Counted from the stretch's first letter, positions 50,296 through 59,808 are shown. The stretch: 64,000 nucleotides of DNA from Cyclobacteriaceae bacterium (GCA_028285445.1 JANQPQ010000044.1:186001-250000), one strand, 5' to 3'. Numbers and translations: made by a program. The notes: generated by a model not told the origin, from the letters alone.

Positions 50296-51168
50296 TTAGT
50301 GAATGCTTTCACAAAGGTGAATATTCTCAGCAAGGTGGGGATGTACGCCTTTGTCAGTGTCCTCTCTCCTGGCGATAACCTCCAGATCCTGAGCAGCGTT
50401 CACATTCATTACCAGCCAGTCATCAAATCTCTCCAATCTACCGGTTATTTTCAGTTGGTCACCAACATATGGCAATACCTCCTTGTTGATCTGCTGTCCT
50501 TTCTCCCCCACTAAAAGTACATACTGGGCATCCCCGGCTTCATTTTTAATTGCAAACACCGGAGGTATTCCTCCGGAGATACATCTCACCGCACACGACC
50601 GGTGGGCCTTGCCATCACCAGGTTTCATCGACCCAAAATAACATTTGGGGTCAACGATCTCCCCATTTAATGCTACAGTACCTAAGTCCTCCACGGTAGG
50701 GTCAGGCGCTTCAGCATAGTTTGTAAATTCTATTAACGCGTTTTCCTGCTCAGTAAGTTCCAATAGGGTCACTCCATCGTGATAGATTAGTGTACCACGC
50801 ATTTTGAGTAATGACTTCTCCAAAGGAGCCGAAACTCGGTTTTGGTAGTTGGCAAGCAAAGGACCGGCCCCATGCTTGAGGAAGTTTATCAACAATAAAG
50901 TCTGATGCCCTCCATTACCGTCTGAAATCCTTATGAGGGGAACTGGAGCTTTGTAGACTACACCTTCAACTTCCGTCAAAGTTCCGTACTCGAAACTAGC
51001 GGTATTTGACTGCTTCTGATTCAATACTACCAAGGCAGATACCCCTGCGGTAACAACTAGAATCGTCAGTGCAACCAACTTCGCAAAACCACCGTGAGAT
51101 GTTGGCGCCTTTGGCATATAGCCTATATAAAAGTCGTCGTTATGGTCGCTGCCTTTACTCATTTTCAA
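50296..51168 (-). CDS. membrane-anchored protein with Cys-rich motif, partner of the Rieske membrane reductase
   Basis: 290 residues. One membrane helix (about 30-49), then a strand-rich domain (about 60-165), then the striking block GEIVDPKCYFGSMKPGDGK with C176, H189, C192 and C196 (C-x15-C-x3-C), and a C-terminal OB-like part (GDQLKITGRLERFDDWLVMNVNA). The block recurs in proteins found beside ferric-reductase-like/Rieske genes, as far as I recall. The cysteines and His may bind a metal or cofactor. Overlaps the preceding gene by 14 bp; last of a four-gene operon. Confidence 0.75.
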   Translation of the reverse strand: MKMSKGSDHNDDFYIGYMPKAPTSHGGFAKLVALTILVVTAGVSALVVLNQKQSNTASFEYGTLTEVEGVVYKAPVPLIRISDGNGGHQTLLLINFLKHGAGPLLANYQNRVSAPLEKSLLKMRGTLIYHDGVTLLELTEQENALIEFTNYAEAPDPTVEDLGTVALNGEIVDPKCYFGSMKPGDGKAHRSCAVRCISGGIPPVFAIKNEAGDAQYVLLVGEKGQQINKEVLPYVGDQLKITGRLERFDDWLVMNVNAAQDLEVIARREDTDKGVHPHLAENIHLCESIH

Positions 51169-52198
51169 TTTGATATTTAACCGGGTCTAGTTCGGTTCCC
51201 TCCGGGTGGGGAGTTGCATTTACCCAAATTTTCTTCCCTTCTATTTTCAAGGAATAAGTACTTACCTTTTCAGTGAATGGCGGAGGAGAGCACCCATTGT
51301 TGGGTAGATATTGATAACCATGCCAGGGGCAGGTTATACATCCATCTATAATTTTGCCTTCACCCAAGGGGCCATTTTGATGCTTACAGACGTTTGAAAT
51401 TGCGGACAATTTCCCTTCATACTTAAATACCGCAATGGACTCGCCTTTGGCATGAATTACTTTAGCCCTGTCGTCCTTAATATCTTCAAGAGATCCCACC
51501 AGGAAGAACTCTCCGTCCTCCTGCTGCCTGCTATTCTCTTCCTTCCTGCTTTTAGTAGCGGCAATTAGGTGCAGCGTTATAATCATAACCATCCCCAGGC
51601 CTACCAACAATATAAGGGTATTGCTTTTATCGCTTTGGGCCACACCAAGCATTACGTGCATCACGACTGCGGCATAGGCAACGTAAACCATCATGTGCAT
51701 ACCCTTCCAAAATCTTGGCGACAGGTTCTTTAGCCAAAAGTCGTGACTACTCACTGCCATAAAGAAGAGAATTACCAAGGCAAAAAAACCTAGGGTTTGA
51801 AAGGGGAAACGTACCAATGAGCCATAGTGCGTATTAGATAGAAATACTGATGCAATGGGATTAATGTCTCCGCCGCTATGGAATTGCAAGATGTTAAAGA
51901 CTCCATGCACCGTAGCCACTAAAAACATAGATACTCCCAAGTGCCTACGGTTATATAGCAGCATCAGAAACTTCTTGTTCAACCTACTAAGCGGTCCGAT
52001 GACGAGAATTATGTGCAGCATAACCAAAGCCAATGATCCTGTTGCCCGGATAATGGAGGTTTCAGCGGTGGCCTCAGGGTTTACAATACTGGTTAGACCC
52101 ATATAAATCACTACATAGAAAACCACAACTAGAAATATGATCCAATCATAAATCTTCTTTTGCCGATTCCAGAGTACAGATTGATAGCTAACACTCAT
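51155..52198 (-). CDS. ferric-reductase-like heme membrane domain fused to Rieske [2Fe-2S] domain
   Basis: 347 residues. Six membrane helices (about 19-38, 54-72, 90-107, 132-150, 166-185, 192-213) form a ferric-reductase/MsrQ-like bundle, with candidate heme histidines H62, H98, H168 and H181. A cytoplasmic-side Rieske domain follows (about 228-330): C271-K-H273 and C290-P-W-H293. Together they form a built-in route from an iron-sulfur centre to membrane heme. The start codon overlaps the preceding stop (ATGA). Electron donor, direction and acceptor are unknown. Confidence 0.88.
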   Translation of the reverse strand: MSVSYQSVLWNRQKKIYDWIIFLVVVFYVVIYMGLTSIVNPEATAETSIIRATGSLALVMLHIILVIGPLSRLNKKFLMLLYNRRHLGVSMFLVATVHGVFNILQFHSGGDINPIASVFLSNTHYGSLVRFPFQTLGFFALVILFFMAVSSHDFWLKNLSPRFWKGMHMMVYVAYAAVVMHVMLGVAQSDKSNTLILLVGLGMVMIITLHLIAATKSRKEENSRQQEDGEFFLVGSLEDIKDDRAKVIHAKGESIAVFKYEGKLSAISNVCKHQNGPLGEGKIIDGCITCPWHGYQYLPNNGCSPPPFTEKVSTYSLKIEGKKIWVNATPHPEGTELDPVKYQIENE

Positions 52199-52602
52199 AA
52201 TGAAATCTCAAAGTTGGAGGTGGTTTTCTTTATCGGATCAGTGATGGCTATGTCCATCACACTTGAAGTAACTCTTTCCTTAATGTCAAATCGATAAACA
52301 CCCTTAGGTCCAAGTTTGCCAATGAATAATTGATCAGGCCCATAGAGAAATGCCGCCGGCTGGGCCAATGGTTTCTTGATTATTACTTCAAGCTGGTCTT
52401 TTTCCCCATCAGACCGCAGTTGAAACTTGAACTGTTCATTTTCCAGGCTACCTCTTATTTGTGGCAGGGGTGTTTTACTTTGTTGAATATCATCAAAAGC
52501 GGGGGCAGGAATTTTTATGTAACTCACCGTAAAGAGTAATGGCAGGCCAATTGCCATCAGCATCCATATTGTTCGATGTCTTCTTCTTAGAGAAGGTATC
52601 AT
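52195..52602 (-). CDS. single-pass membrane protein of redox operon
   Basis: 135 residues from ATG 52602, which overlaps the upstream stop (TAATG); a start at 52623 would add seven residues inside the previous gene. One membrane helix (about 11-29, TIWMLMAIGLPLLFTVSYI) and a strand-rich outer domain (about 50-135, FKFQLRSDGEKDQLEVIIKKP and YRFDIKERVTSSVMDIAI). The layout resembles FixH-type accessory proteins, but the sequence gives no firm match. Tightly overlapped on both sides by operon members. Confidence 0.7.
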   Translation of the reverse strand: MIPSLRRRHRTIWMLMAIGLPLLFTVSYIKIPAPAFDDIQQSKTPLPQIRGSLENEQFKFQLRSDGEKDQLEVIIKKPLAQPAAFLYGPDQLFIGKLGPKGVYRFDIKERVTSSVMDIAITDPIKKTTSNFEISL

Positions 52603-52811
52603 TAGCTTTTGGCAAGAAGCCATTTACGCAATAAAATGGGCCAGAAGGCCACTACCCCTGGCAATATCAGAATCTTAAATCCTCGGGTGGAACCCGCAGC
52701 GGAGTCATCAATAACGTTCATTCCCTTCGTAACAAAAGGAATATAAAACAACACGCCTATGACTATGTAAATTGCGGAAGCAACGAGAAGTATATCTACC
52801 AACATACTCAA
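52602..52811 (-). CDS. small two-helix membrane protein of redox operon
   Basis: 69 residues. Two hydrophobic helices (about 4-26, VDILLVASAIYIVIGVLFYIPF, and 47-62, FKILILPGVVAFWPILLRK) joined by a polar loop. First gene of the four-gene operon, with stop codon overlapping the next start. No family recognised; small size and membrane location suggest an accessory or assembly subunit. Confidence 0.7.
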   Translation of the reverse strand: MSMLVDILLVASAIYIVIGVLFYIPFVTKGMNVIDDSAAGSTRGFKILILPGVVAFWPILLRKWLLAKS

Positions 52812-52932
52812 ATGACTATCAGTGGTTTAATTAGGATTTGAGTTCAAAATAGCCAGCTATCCTTCAAAATACAACCGACTATACAAGACGTATTGGTTAT
52901 TTTAAGTTTTCACAATACTATCGTGATACCTG

Positions 52933-53475
52933 ATGGAAAAATCTCTTTATTTCATAGCCGTGGTCCCAGACAATGCAATTCGTAAGGAGGTGACTGCGAT
53001 TAAGGAGTATTTCTCTGTCAACCACGATAGTAAGCAGGCTTTGAAGTCGCCTCCACATATTACCCTATATATGCCTTTCAAATGGCGTAGTGATAGGGAA
53101 GAGCAGCTTATTAATTCATTACAAGATTTTGCCCGAGGTCGTGAAAGTTTTGAAATTGGGCTAAGGGATTTTGGAAATTTCAAGCCCAGAGTAATATTTA
53201 TAGCGATTGAGGAAAGCAAACTGTTGGCGCAGCTCTATGCTGAATTGAAGCTATTTGTCAGGTCTAACTTAAAACTATTTGATGCTGGTAAGAAGGCTAA
53301 TGAATTTCATCCTCACATGACAGTGGCCTTTAGAGACCTCCGCAAAAGTGAGTACTTTCAAGCCTGGGAAAAATTTGAGAACGAGAGGTTCGAAGCTAAA
53401 TTCAACTGCCACAGCATAACCTTGCTAAAGCACAATGGAAAATCATGGGATACATTTCAAGAACTAAAATTCTAA
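52933..53475 (+). CDS. 2H phosphoesterase (2'-5' RNA ligase/LigT family)
   Basis: 180 residues, no signal peptide. The two HxTx motifs are PPHITLY (about 40-46) and HPHMTVAF (about 126-133), the defining pair of the 2H phosphoesterase superfamily. Members open cyclic phosphates or 2'-5' bonds in RNA or nucleotides. No tRNA or RNA partner gene is adjacent. Its last 31 bp overlap the start of the M1 peptidase gene, so the pair is probably co-translated. Confidence 0.92.
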   Translation: MEKSLYFIAVVPDNAIRKEVTAIKEYFSVNHDSKQALKSPPHITLYMPFKWRSDREEQLINSLQDFARGRESFEIGLRDFGNFKPRVIFIAIEESKLLAQLYAELKLFVRSNLKLFDAGKKANEFHPHMTVAFRDLRKSEYFQAWEKFENERFEAKFNCHSITLLKHNGKSWDTFQELKF

Positions 53476-56018
53476 CCTTTGGTGTTGCGCTAGCACTGGC
53501 TGGTGTAATTATTTCTGGTTGCCAACCTGCGGAACCTATCTCTTCCGGGGTATCTCTGGAGCTGGCTCAACACCGCAAGGCAGCGATTTCTGAGATAAAC
53601 TACAACCTCAGTTTTGACATACCAGCAGAGAAGTCCTCACCTATTGAGGGGCGTGCCGTCATCTCTTTTAACCTAAGCAGAACAGATGATGTGGTGCTAG
53701 ACTTTAAGGAAAAGCAGGAGAATATTCTTTCAGTCAATTCCGGTAATGGAGGAGAATACCGATTTGAAAATGGTCATATTGTAATCCCAGCATTGCAGAC
53801 TGGCAGCAATGAAGTCACCATAGAATTTATAACTGGCGATCTTTCCTTAAACCGAAATGAGGAGTTTCTCTATACCCTTTTCGTGCCGGATCGAGCTTCT
53901 ACCGCCTTCCCCTGTTTTGATCAACCTAATTTGAAGGCGACCTACGACCTTATCCTGATCATTCCTCAAGAGTGGTCAGCAATTGCCAACGGCGAGTTAC
54001 TGTCTCAATCCGAGGAGGATGGAAAGTCTGTCTACCAGTACAACACCACTGAGCCCATTAGCACTTATTTATTTGCTTTTGTAGCCGGTAAGTTCGAGAC
54101 GCTAACCAGAACAGAAGATGGGCTAACAATGACTATGCTCCATCGTGAAACAGACAGTGCTAAGGTCGCTCGTAATGTTGATGCCATTTTTGACTTGCAC
54201 ATCAGTTCTATACGCTGGCTCGAAGATTATACCGGCATAGATTACCCTTTTCAGAAATTCGGTTTTGCCTTAATACCTTCATTTCAATATGGCGGAATGG
54301 AACACCCCGGAGCAATTCACTACAGGGCTGCCAGTTTGTTTCATGAGGAGCAGTCAACTATCAATCAGAAATTAGGTCGGGCTCGGTTAATAGCACACGA
54401 AACAGCCCATATGTGGTTTGGCAATTTGGTAACGATGGATTGGTTCAACGATGTTTGGCTCAAAGAAGTATTTGCCAATTTTATGGCAGCAAAGGTGGTG
54501 AATCCCAATTTTCCGGATGTGAATCACGATCTCAGTTTTCTCATGTCTCATTACCCTTCGGCTTATGGTGTTGACCGTACTGGGGGAGCTAACCCGATTC
54601 AACAGAAGCTGGATAACTTGCAGAATGCCGGCACCGTGTATGGCGCCATCATCTATCAAAAGGCTCCAATTGTGATGAGGCACCTGGAACGTATGGTAGG
54701 CTCAGAACCATTCCAATTAAGTCTTCAACAATACCTTCGGCAATTCGAATATGGTAACGCTACCTGGGACGACCTCGTCGCTATTATTGATGACAACTCT
54801 GAGCATGACGTAAGCACCTGGAGTAACACTTGGGTAAAAAGCCCGGGACTTGCTTCAATTGCATTCAGTACTGTTATAGAAGGTGATAAGGCAGTGCTAA
54901 GGGCAAACCAAACTTCTGAGCAGAATCTCTGGTGGCAACAACAGGTAGCTGTAGAACTTTACCACCAGGATGAAAAGGAAATGGTCACACTCGATCTCAA
55001 TGGCCCTACCTCTAATTTGCCTATAACTGTAACTGACCCAACACTCATACTTCCCAACCCCGATGGCTTTACGTACGGATACCTGGACTACGATGCTAAT
55101 AGTATTGAACAGCTCCTTGTTTCGGTTGGGTCAATTGAAGACGAAGTGACTAGGGGTACTGTTTGGATAAATCTATATGAAGGCATGCTTAGAGGCAAAA
55201 TCGAGCCGCCAACCTTACTCAACGCTATTGAAAGCCATTTGCCTCAAGAGCAAAATGCCTTGATTACCCAGTACCTGCTTGGACGCGTCAATAAGATTTA
55301 CTGGCAGTTTTTACTACCAGCTGAGCGAAATCTACTTGCCGATGGCCTGGAAGATCTGCTGCTTCAAGAGCTGCAACGAAGAGAAGCGTCTTCTCAAAAG
55401 CTGATTTTCTACCGGGCGTTTCGTAATATCTTCTCAACAGAAAAAGCTACGAAACTGGTGATTGATTGGTGGAAGGGCGAGGAAAGTGTGGAGGGCATGC
55501 AATTTTCTGAGAGGGACAACATTGTAATGGCGATGGAGTTGGCTGTGAGAGGGGTTAACATGGCAGATTCCATTGTCGAGGCGCAAATCAATGCAATAAA
55601 GAATGAGGACCGCAGAGCAAGGATGACTTTTGTTAGCCAGGCACTGTCCTCAAATGCAGCTGAGCGGGCTACCTTCTTTGAGTCTTTGAAAGATGCTTCC
55701 AACAGGGAGCATGAACCATGGGTGTTGGAGGCACTTAGTTACCTGCACCACCCCCTGCGACAAGAAGATTCAAAAGCATTTCTCAAACCTAGCTTGGAAC
55801 TGCTACAAGAAATTCAGCTAACTGGAGACATTTTTTTCCCGAAACGATGGCTTGACAACACTTTTGGAACGTATCAATCGGCAGAGGCCGTGGAAATAGT
55901 TAACCAATTTCTGCTGGCAAACCCAAACTACTCTGCTAAGCTAAAAGAAAAGATATTGCAATCAGTGGATAACTTGTATAGGGCCAACGAAATTGTGGAG
56001 GTTAATCGAAGCTTATAA
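53445..56018 (+). CDS. M1 family aminopeptidase lipoprotein
   Basis: 857 residues. Lipobox ISGC with C26. M1 domain order: N-terminal beta-saddle (about 45-235), exopeptidase-type motif YGGMEHPG (variant of GAMEN), the zinc site H318-E-x-x-H322-x18-E341 in HETAHMWFGNLVTMDW...LKEVF, then a helical C-terminal region (about 550-857). It releases N-terminal amino acids from peptides at the cell surface or in the periplasm. The ATG lies inside the 2H phosphoesterase gene. The 3' end overlaps the convergent DUF6702 gene by 17 bp. Confidence 0.94.
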   Translation: MGYISRTKILTFGVALALAGVIISGCQPAEPISSGVSLELAQHRKAAISEINYNLSFDIPAEKSSPIEGRAVISFNLSRTDDVVLDFKEKQENILSVNSGNGGEYRFENGHIVIPALQTGSNEVTIEFITGDLSLNRNEEFLYTLFVPDRASTAFPCFDQPNLKATYDLILIIPQEWSAIANGELLSQSEEDGKSVYQYNTTEPISTYLFAFVAGKFETLTRTEDGLTMTMLHRETDSAKVARNVDAIFDLHISSIRWLEDYTGIDYPFQKFGFALIPSFQYGGMEHPGAIHYRAASLFHEEQSTINQKLGRARLIAHETAHMWFGNLVTMDWFNDVWLKEVFANFMAAKVVNPNFPDVNHDLSFLMSHYPSAYGVDRTGGANPIQQKLDNLQNAGTVYGAIIYQKAPIVMRHLERMVGSEPFQLSLQQYLRQFEYGNATWDDLVAIIDDNSEHDVSTWSNTWVKSPGLASIAFSTVIEGDKAVLRANQTSEQNLWWQQQVAVELYHQDEKEMVTLDLNGPTSNLPITVTDPTLILPNPDGFTYGYLDYDANSIEQLLVSVGSIEDEVTRGTVWINLYEGMLRGKIEPPTLLNAIESHLPQEQNALITQYLLGRVNKIYWQFLLPAERNLLADGLEDLLLQELQRREASSQKLIFYRAFRNIFSTEKATKLVIDWWKGEESVEGMQFSERDNIVMAMELAVRGVNMADSIVEAQINAIKNEDRRARMTFVSQALSSNAAERATFFESLKDASNREHEPWVLEALSYLHHPLRQEDSKAFLKPSLELLQEIQLTGDIFFPKRWLDNTFGTYQSAEAVEIVNQFLLANPNYSAKLKEKILQSVDNLYRANEIVEVNRSL

Positions 56019-56490
56019 CCCCTTGGTAGGTGTCTCCTTCAAGTTTCAGGCTTTTGGTCTCGCCCTGATACTTAACGTGGACTAAATTTGACTGGTCATC
56101 GAAGGTTTCGAATAAGATATCATTGATAACTACAATGTCTTTGATCTTCTTCACCTTCTTGTACTCTATGTAGCACCACATGCCGTCCTCTTCCACTTCG
56201 TTTCCCAAAAACACTCCATTTAGTTCTTTACCATTAACAATAATTTTGAAATGGTTCAGAACGTAATCCCCAATTAGTCTTGTCAGTTCTTCGGGGTCGG
56301 TAGGATTATATACGTCCAACTGGGTGCTGTAGGTCTGATTAAGGGCAGTCTCCAGGTCATCCACAAAAATGCGATGACTAACTTGGAGCGTTTTGGCATC
56401 TGAACTATGCTGGATTTCGCACACGCTGATGTGAAATGGGTGAGTTAGCCCAAGAAAATGAAGTACCAGCGAGAAGATTATGCCGCTCAT
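56002..56490 (-). CDS. exported DUF6702 family protein
   Basis: 162 residues. N-terminal hydrophobic segment (about 3-16), then HPFHISVCEIQHSSDAKTLQV, the family signature. The rest is strand-rich with a conserved Trp-Cys in GMWCYIEYKKVK. DUF6702 proteins are often encoded next to HupE/UreJ-type and M1 peptidase genes in Bacteroidota, as here; function unknown. Its 3' end overlaps the 857-residue M1 gene by 17 bp, and it is divergent from the HupE-like gene (93-bp spacer). Confidence 0.82.
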   Translation of the reverse strand: MSGIIFSLVLHFLGLTHPFHISVCEIQHSSDAKTLQVSHRIFVDDLETALNQTYSTQLDVYNPTDPEELTRLIGDYVLNHFKIIVNGKELNGVFLGNEVEEDGMWCYIEYKKVKKIKDIVVINDILFETFDDQSNLVHVKYQGETKSLKLEGDTYQGVISFD

Positions 56491-56582
56491 ATTAGTTCAC
56501 AACAGTTACTGTAAAAATAATGGTTATCATTGCGATTCTTACTACCGTTTGCAAATTTCGGACCTAAAACCAGATTCCGTAA

Positions 56583-57167
56583 TTGTCACAATTTGCCCTC
56601 TATTTTGATATCGGCCTTAAGCATATATTAGACATTAATGCTTATGACCACCTTCTATTTGTAATTGCCTTAAGTACCATCTATCTGGCTTCAGAATGGA
56701 AGCGGGTTTTGATTCTTGTAACCGCATTCACCATTGGACACTCCATTACTTTGGCATTGTCAACATTAAGAATACTCAACCTCCCCACTGACATTATTGA
56801 GTTTCTTATACCCGTTACGATACTAATTACTGCAATCTCCAATATGAGAGATAAGGATATAAGGGCTAGTAAGGAAAGCGCCAGGCTTAACTATGGTTAT
56901 GCGCTATTCTTTGGCTTAATCCACGGATTGGGATTCTCAAATTTGTTGAGGAGCCTTCTCGGTCGCGATGAAACCATTGTTACGCAATTATTGGCCTTTA
57001 ATATTGGGCTTGAAGTTGGTCAAATAATAATTGTTGCCGGATTCATGCTCATTGCATTTATTTGCACCTCCTTAATTGGCTTAAAACGAAGACTTTGGAT
57101 ACTCGCCGTTTCTAGCTTCGTTGCCCTTGTAGCCATAAAGCTAATTTGGGACGCAAGAATATGGTAG
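56583..57167 (+). CDS. HupE/UreJ-like membrane protein
   Basis: 194 residues with six or more membrane helices. Motifs: the first-helix GLKHILDINAYDHLLFVIALS and the paired TAFTIGHSITLALS and FFGLIHGLGFSN are those of the HupE/UreJ_2 family, implicated in nickel or cobalt transport; the His/Asp residues in these motifs are the probable metal path. No hydrogenase or urease genes are present. Start is TTG 56583. It is followed 15 bp later by the second M1 peptidase gene on the same strand. Confidence 0.88.
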   Translation: MSQFALYFDIGLKHILDINAYDHLLFVIALSTIYLASEWKRVLILVTAFTIGHSITLALSTLRILNLPTDIIEFLIPVTILITAISNMRDKDIRASKESARLNYGYALFFGLIHGLGFSNLLRSLLGRDETIVTQLLAFNIGLEVGQIIIVAGFMLIAFICTSLIGLKRRLWILAVSSFVALVAIKLIWDARIW

Positions 57168-57182
57168 AAAAATAAAAAACCT

Positions 57183-59405
57183 ATGAGAAAATCGTTAATC
57201 ATCCTAATTACAACTTTTCTCGCTTACAACGCCTTTTCACAGGGCGAATATAAAGCGAAGTTTGAGCAGCTAGGCACCACGTTGCCAACACCTAACAGCT
57301 ACCGGACAGCTTCTGGTGCTCCTGGTGAAGATTATTGGCAGCAGCGTGCAGACTACACTATTGATGTGGAAATTGATGACCAGAACCAGGTACTTACCGG
57401 TTCGGAAACCATCACTTATACAAACAACTCACCTGATGTACTTACCTATCTTTGGGTGCAGCTAGACCAAAACATGCGAGCTCCGGATTCTGATACATAC
57501 AAGACTCGGGGCAGTATCGTTAGAGATTCTATCTCAGCAAAGAGTCTGCTTAGAGTCACCAACAACGATGGATACACTGGTGGTTATAAGGTAAGTGCCG
57601 TAAAAGACGCGGCCGGTAAAAATCTGCCTCATCGCATTAACAAAACCATGATGAGAGTGGAACTGCCACAGCCGATGAAAACAGGTGATAAGTTCACCTT
57701 TAGCATTGATTGGTCTTATAATATCAATGACAGAATGCTGGTTGGTGGCCGAGGTGGCTATGAGTTCTTCCCAAAAGATGGCAACTACTCATATACTATC
57801 GCCCAGTGGTTCCCTCGTATGGCTGTTTATGATGACGTAAACGGCTGGCAGAACAAGCAATTCCTGGGAAGGGGAGAGTTTGCGCTTGTCTTTGGAGATT
57901 ACAAAGTAAGGATTACTGTGCCAGCCGACCACATTGTGGCGGCAACCGGAGATCTGCAGAACCCAGCTGACGTGCTAACTGCGGATCAACTGAAGAGGTT
58001 CGAAACAGCAAAAAGTGCTGATGAACCTGTAATAATCGTAACACAGAAAGAAGCGGTTAAGAAAGAGAAGAACCCCAATTACTCAAATAAAGCAACCTGG
58101 GAGTATCATGCTGAAAACGTAAGAGACTTTGCTTTTGCTACTTCAAGGAAATTTATCTGGGACGCCATGGGTGTAGATGTTGGTGGCAAGAGACCACTTG
58201 CTATGAGCTATTACCCAAAAGAAGGCAACCCGCTTTGGGAAAAAGAATCTACCTGGGCTGTTGCAAGAACGCTCATAACATATTCAAAATTTACCATCGA
58301 TTACCCTTACCCGGTAGCTATCTCGGTACATGCCGCATCAATTGGCATGGAGTATCCCATGATCTGCTTCAACTTTGGTCGACCAGATGCAAACGGAGCT
58401 TACACCGATGCTAAGAAGTGGGGTATGATCGGAGTGATTATTCACGAAGTGGGACATAACTTTTTCCCCATGATTATTAACTCAGATGAGAGGCAGTGGA
58501 CCTGGATGGACGAAGGGCTGAACAGTTTTGTTCAACACCTTACTGAGAGGGAATGGTATCCTGAAAAACCCATCAGGCGCGGTACACCAGCAACTATCAC
58601 CCGCTACATGAAAGGCGACAAGGAATTCATTAGACCAATAATGACCAACTCCGAACAGATATTGCAATTTGGTAGCAACGCCTATTCAAAGCCTTCGGCG
58701 GCGTTAGTCCTGCTTCGGGAAACGGTAATGGGGCCGGAGCTATTTGATTATGCATTCAAGGAGTACGCACAGCGATGGGCCTTCAAGCACCCTACTCCAG
58801 CTGATTTCTTCCGCACTATGGAAGATGCTTCAGCGGTAGATCTGGATTGGTTCTGGAAAGGATGGTTCTACACCACCGACCACGTGGATGTTGCTGTTGA
58901 AGATGTAAAATGGTTCAGAATCAAAGGCAATCAAAAAGGATTTGAAGGTAGGGTTCAGGGTCAGATAACTGATACCCAGTCTGGAAACTCCGATGGAAGG
59001 AATAAAGATTTCAGCAATGGGTTTGAGGAGTTCGCGGTTATCGACACCGACTCAAGATTCTACGGTGAGTTTATGAACCGGGTGGATGATGACCAGATTA
59101 TTCAAAATCACGCCAACAAGAACTTCTACCAGGTAACTTTTAGCAACCAGGGTGGGTTAGTAACCCCGGTGATTATAGAATGGACTTACGCTGATGGCAG
59201 CAAGGAAGTTGAGAAGATACCTGCTGAAATATGGCGCTATAATGAAACCCAAGCCGTTAAAGTATTTGCTAAAGATAAGGAAGTAGTAAGTATCAAGTTC
59301 GACCCGAATAATGAACTTGCTGACACTGAAAATGGCAACAACGCTTTCCCCAGAGTTGATGAAGCCAGCAGATTTGAGAAATTTAAATCCGGTGGAGGTC
59401 AGTAA
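57183..59405 (+). CDS. exported M1 family metallopeptidase
   Basis: 740 residues. Signal peptide to about residue 20 (NAFSQ). N-terminal beta-saddle about 50-260, then the catalytic zinc site H421-E-x-x-H425-x18-E444 in HEVGHNFFPMIIN...WMDEGLNSF. There is no GAMEN at the usual place; the equivalent stretch is SIGMEYPMICF. The C-terminal part (about 570-740) is strand-rich. It is the M1 subfamily common in Bacteroidota, unlike the shorter-loop lipoprotein at 53445. Same transcript as the HupE-like gene (15-bp gap) and ended by a strong terminator. Confidence 0.94.
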   Translation: MRKSLIILITTFLAYNAFSQGEYKAKFEQLGTTLPTPNSYRTASGAPGEDYWQQRADYTIDVEIDDQNQVLTGSETITYTNNSPDVLTYLWVQLDQNMRAPDSDTYKTRGSIVRDSISAKSLLRVTNNDGYTGGYKVSAVKDAAGKNLPHRINKTMMRVELPQPMKTGDKFTFSIDWSYNINDRMLVGGRGGYEFFPKDGNYSYTIAQWFPRMAVYDDVNGWQNKQFLGRGEFALVFGDYKVRITVPADHIVAATGDLQNPADVLTADQLKRFETAKSADEPVIIVTQKEAVKKEKNPNYSNKATWEYHAENVRDFAFATSRKFIWDAMGVDVGGKRPLAMSYYPKEGNPLWEKESTWAVARTLITYSKFTIDYPYPVAISVHAASIGMEYPMICFNFGRPDANGAYTDAKKWGMIGVIIHEVGHNFFPMIINSDERQWTWMDEGLNSFVQHLTEREWYPEKPIRRGTPATITRYMKGDKEFIRPIMTNSEQILQFGSNAYSKPSAALVLLRETVMGPELFDYAFKEYAQRWAFKHPTPADFFRTMEDASAVDLDWFWKGWFYTTDHVDVAVEDVKWFRIKGNQKGFEGRVQGQITDTQSGNSDGRNKDFSNGFEEFAVIDTDSRFYGEFMNRVDDDQIIQNHANKNFYQVTFSNQGGLVTPVIIEWTYADGSKEVEKIPAEIWRYNETQAVKVFAKDKEVVSIKFDPNNELADTENGNNAFPRVDEASRFEKFKSGGGQ

Positions 59406-59428
59406 GAAACCTCAATCGGGAAAAAAGA

Positions 59429-59457
59429 AAAGGGATGCTTCTGCATCCCTTTTTTTG
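59429..59457 (+). terminator. intrinsic terminator after the exported M1 peptidase
   Basis: AAAGGGATGC (59429-59438) pairs with GCATCCCTTT (59443-59452), TTCT loop, followed by TTTT. It lies 24 bp after the stop and before the convergent thioredoxin gene. Confidence 0.88.
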
Positions 59458-59475
59458 TGTAAAAAATCAACTTCA

Positions 59476-59808
59476 CTAAGCTGTCGCCTCAATTTTTTGC
59501 GCCAATACCTCTTTTGGTACTGCCCCTACTTGCTGATCAACAACCTCTCCGTTCTTAAAGACTAGTAGAGTGGGGATACTGCGCACGCCAAACTTGGCCG
59601 CAGTGGTGGGGTTAGCATCAACATCCAACTTCGTTATTAACGCCCTCCCATCGTAATCCGATGCTAATTCATCCAAAACCGGTGCCATCATTTGGCAAGG
59701 TCCACACCAGCTTGCCCAGAAATCAACAAGCACAGGTTTATCGGTAGATTTCAATACCTGATCAAAACTATCATCAGTGATATTTAAAGGTTTCGCTATT
59801 GTGTTCAT
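59476..59808 (-). CDS. trxA: thioredoxin
   Basis: 110 residues, the normal size. Active site C35-G-P-C38 in WASWCGPCQMMAP; cis-Pro in RSIPTLLVFKNG. It reduces protein disulfides in the cytoplasm (e.g. MsrA-type and ribonucleotide reductase partners) using thioredoxin reductase, which is not in the window. Monocistronic. Its plus-side neighbour is a 500-bp spacer, so its promoter lies there. Confidence 0.96.
   Translation of the reverse strand: MNTIAKPLNITDDSFDQVLKSTDKPVLVDFWASWCGPCQMMAPVLDELASDYDGRALITKLDVDANPTTAAKFGVRSIPTLLVFKNGEVVDQQVGAVPKEVLAQKIEATA

Noticed and set aside
56519-56531. AATGGTTATCATT imperfect palindrome in the DUF6702/HupE spacer, like a Fur or Zur half-site
   Set aside because: Only 13 bp with a mismatched centre, short of a full 19-bp Fur-type box. 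Interesting beside a HupE gene but too weak to list.
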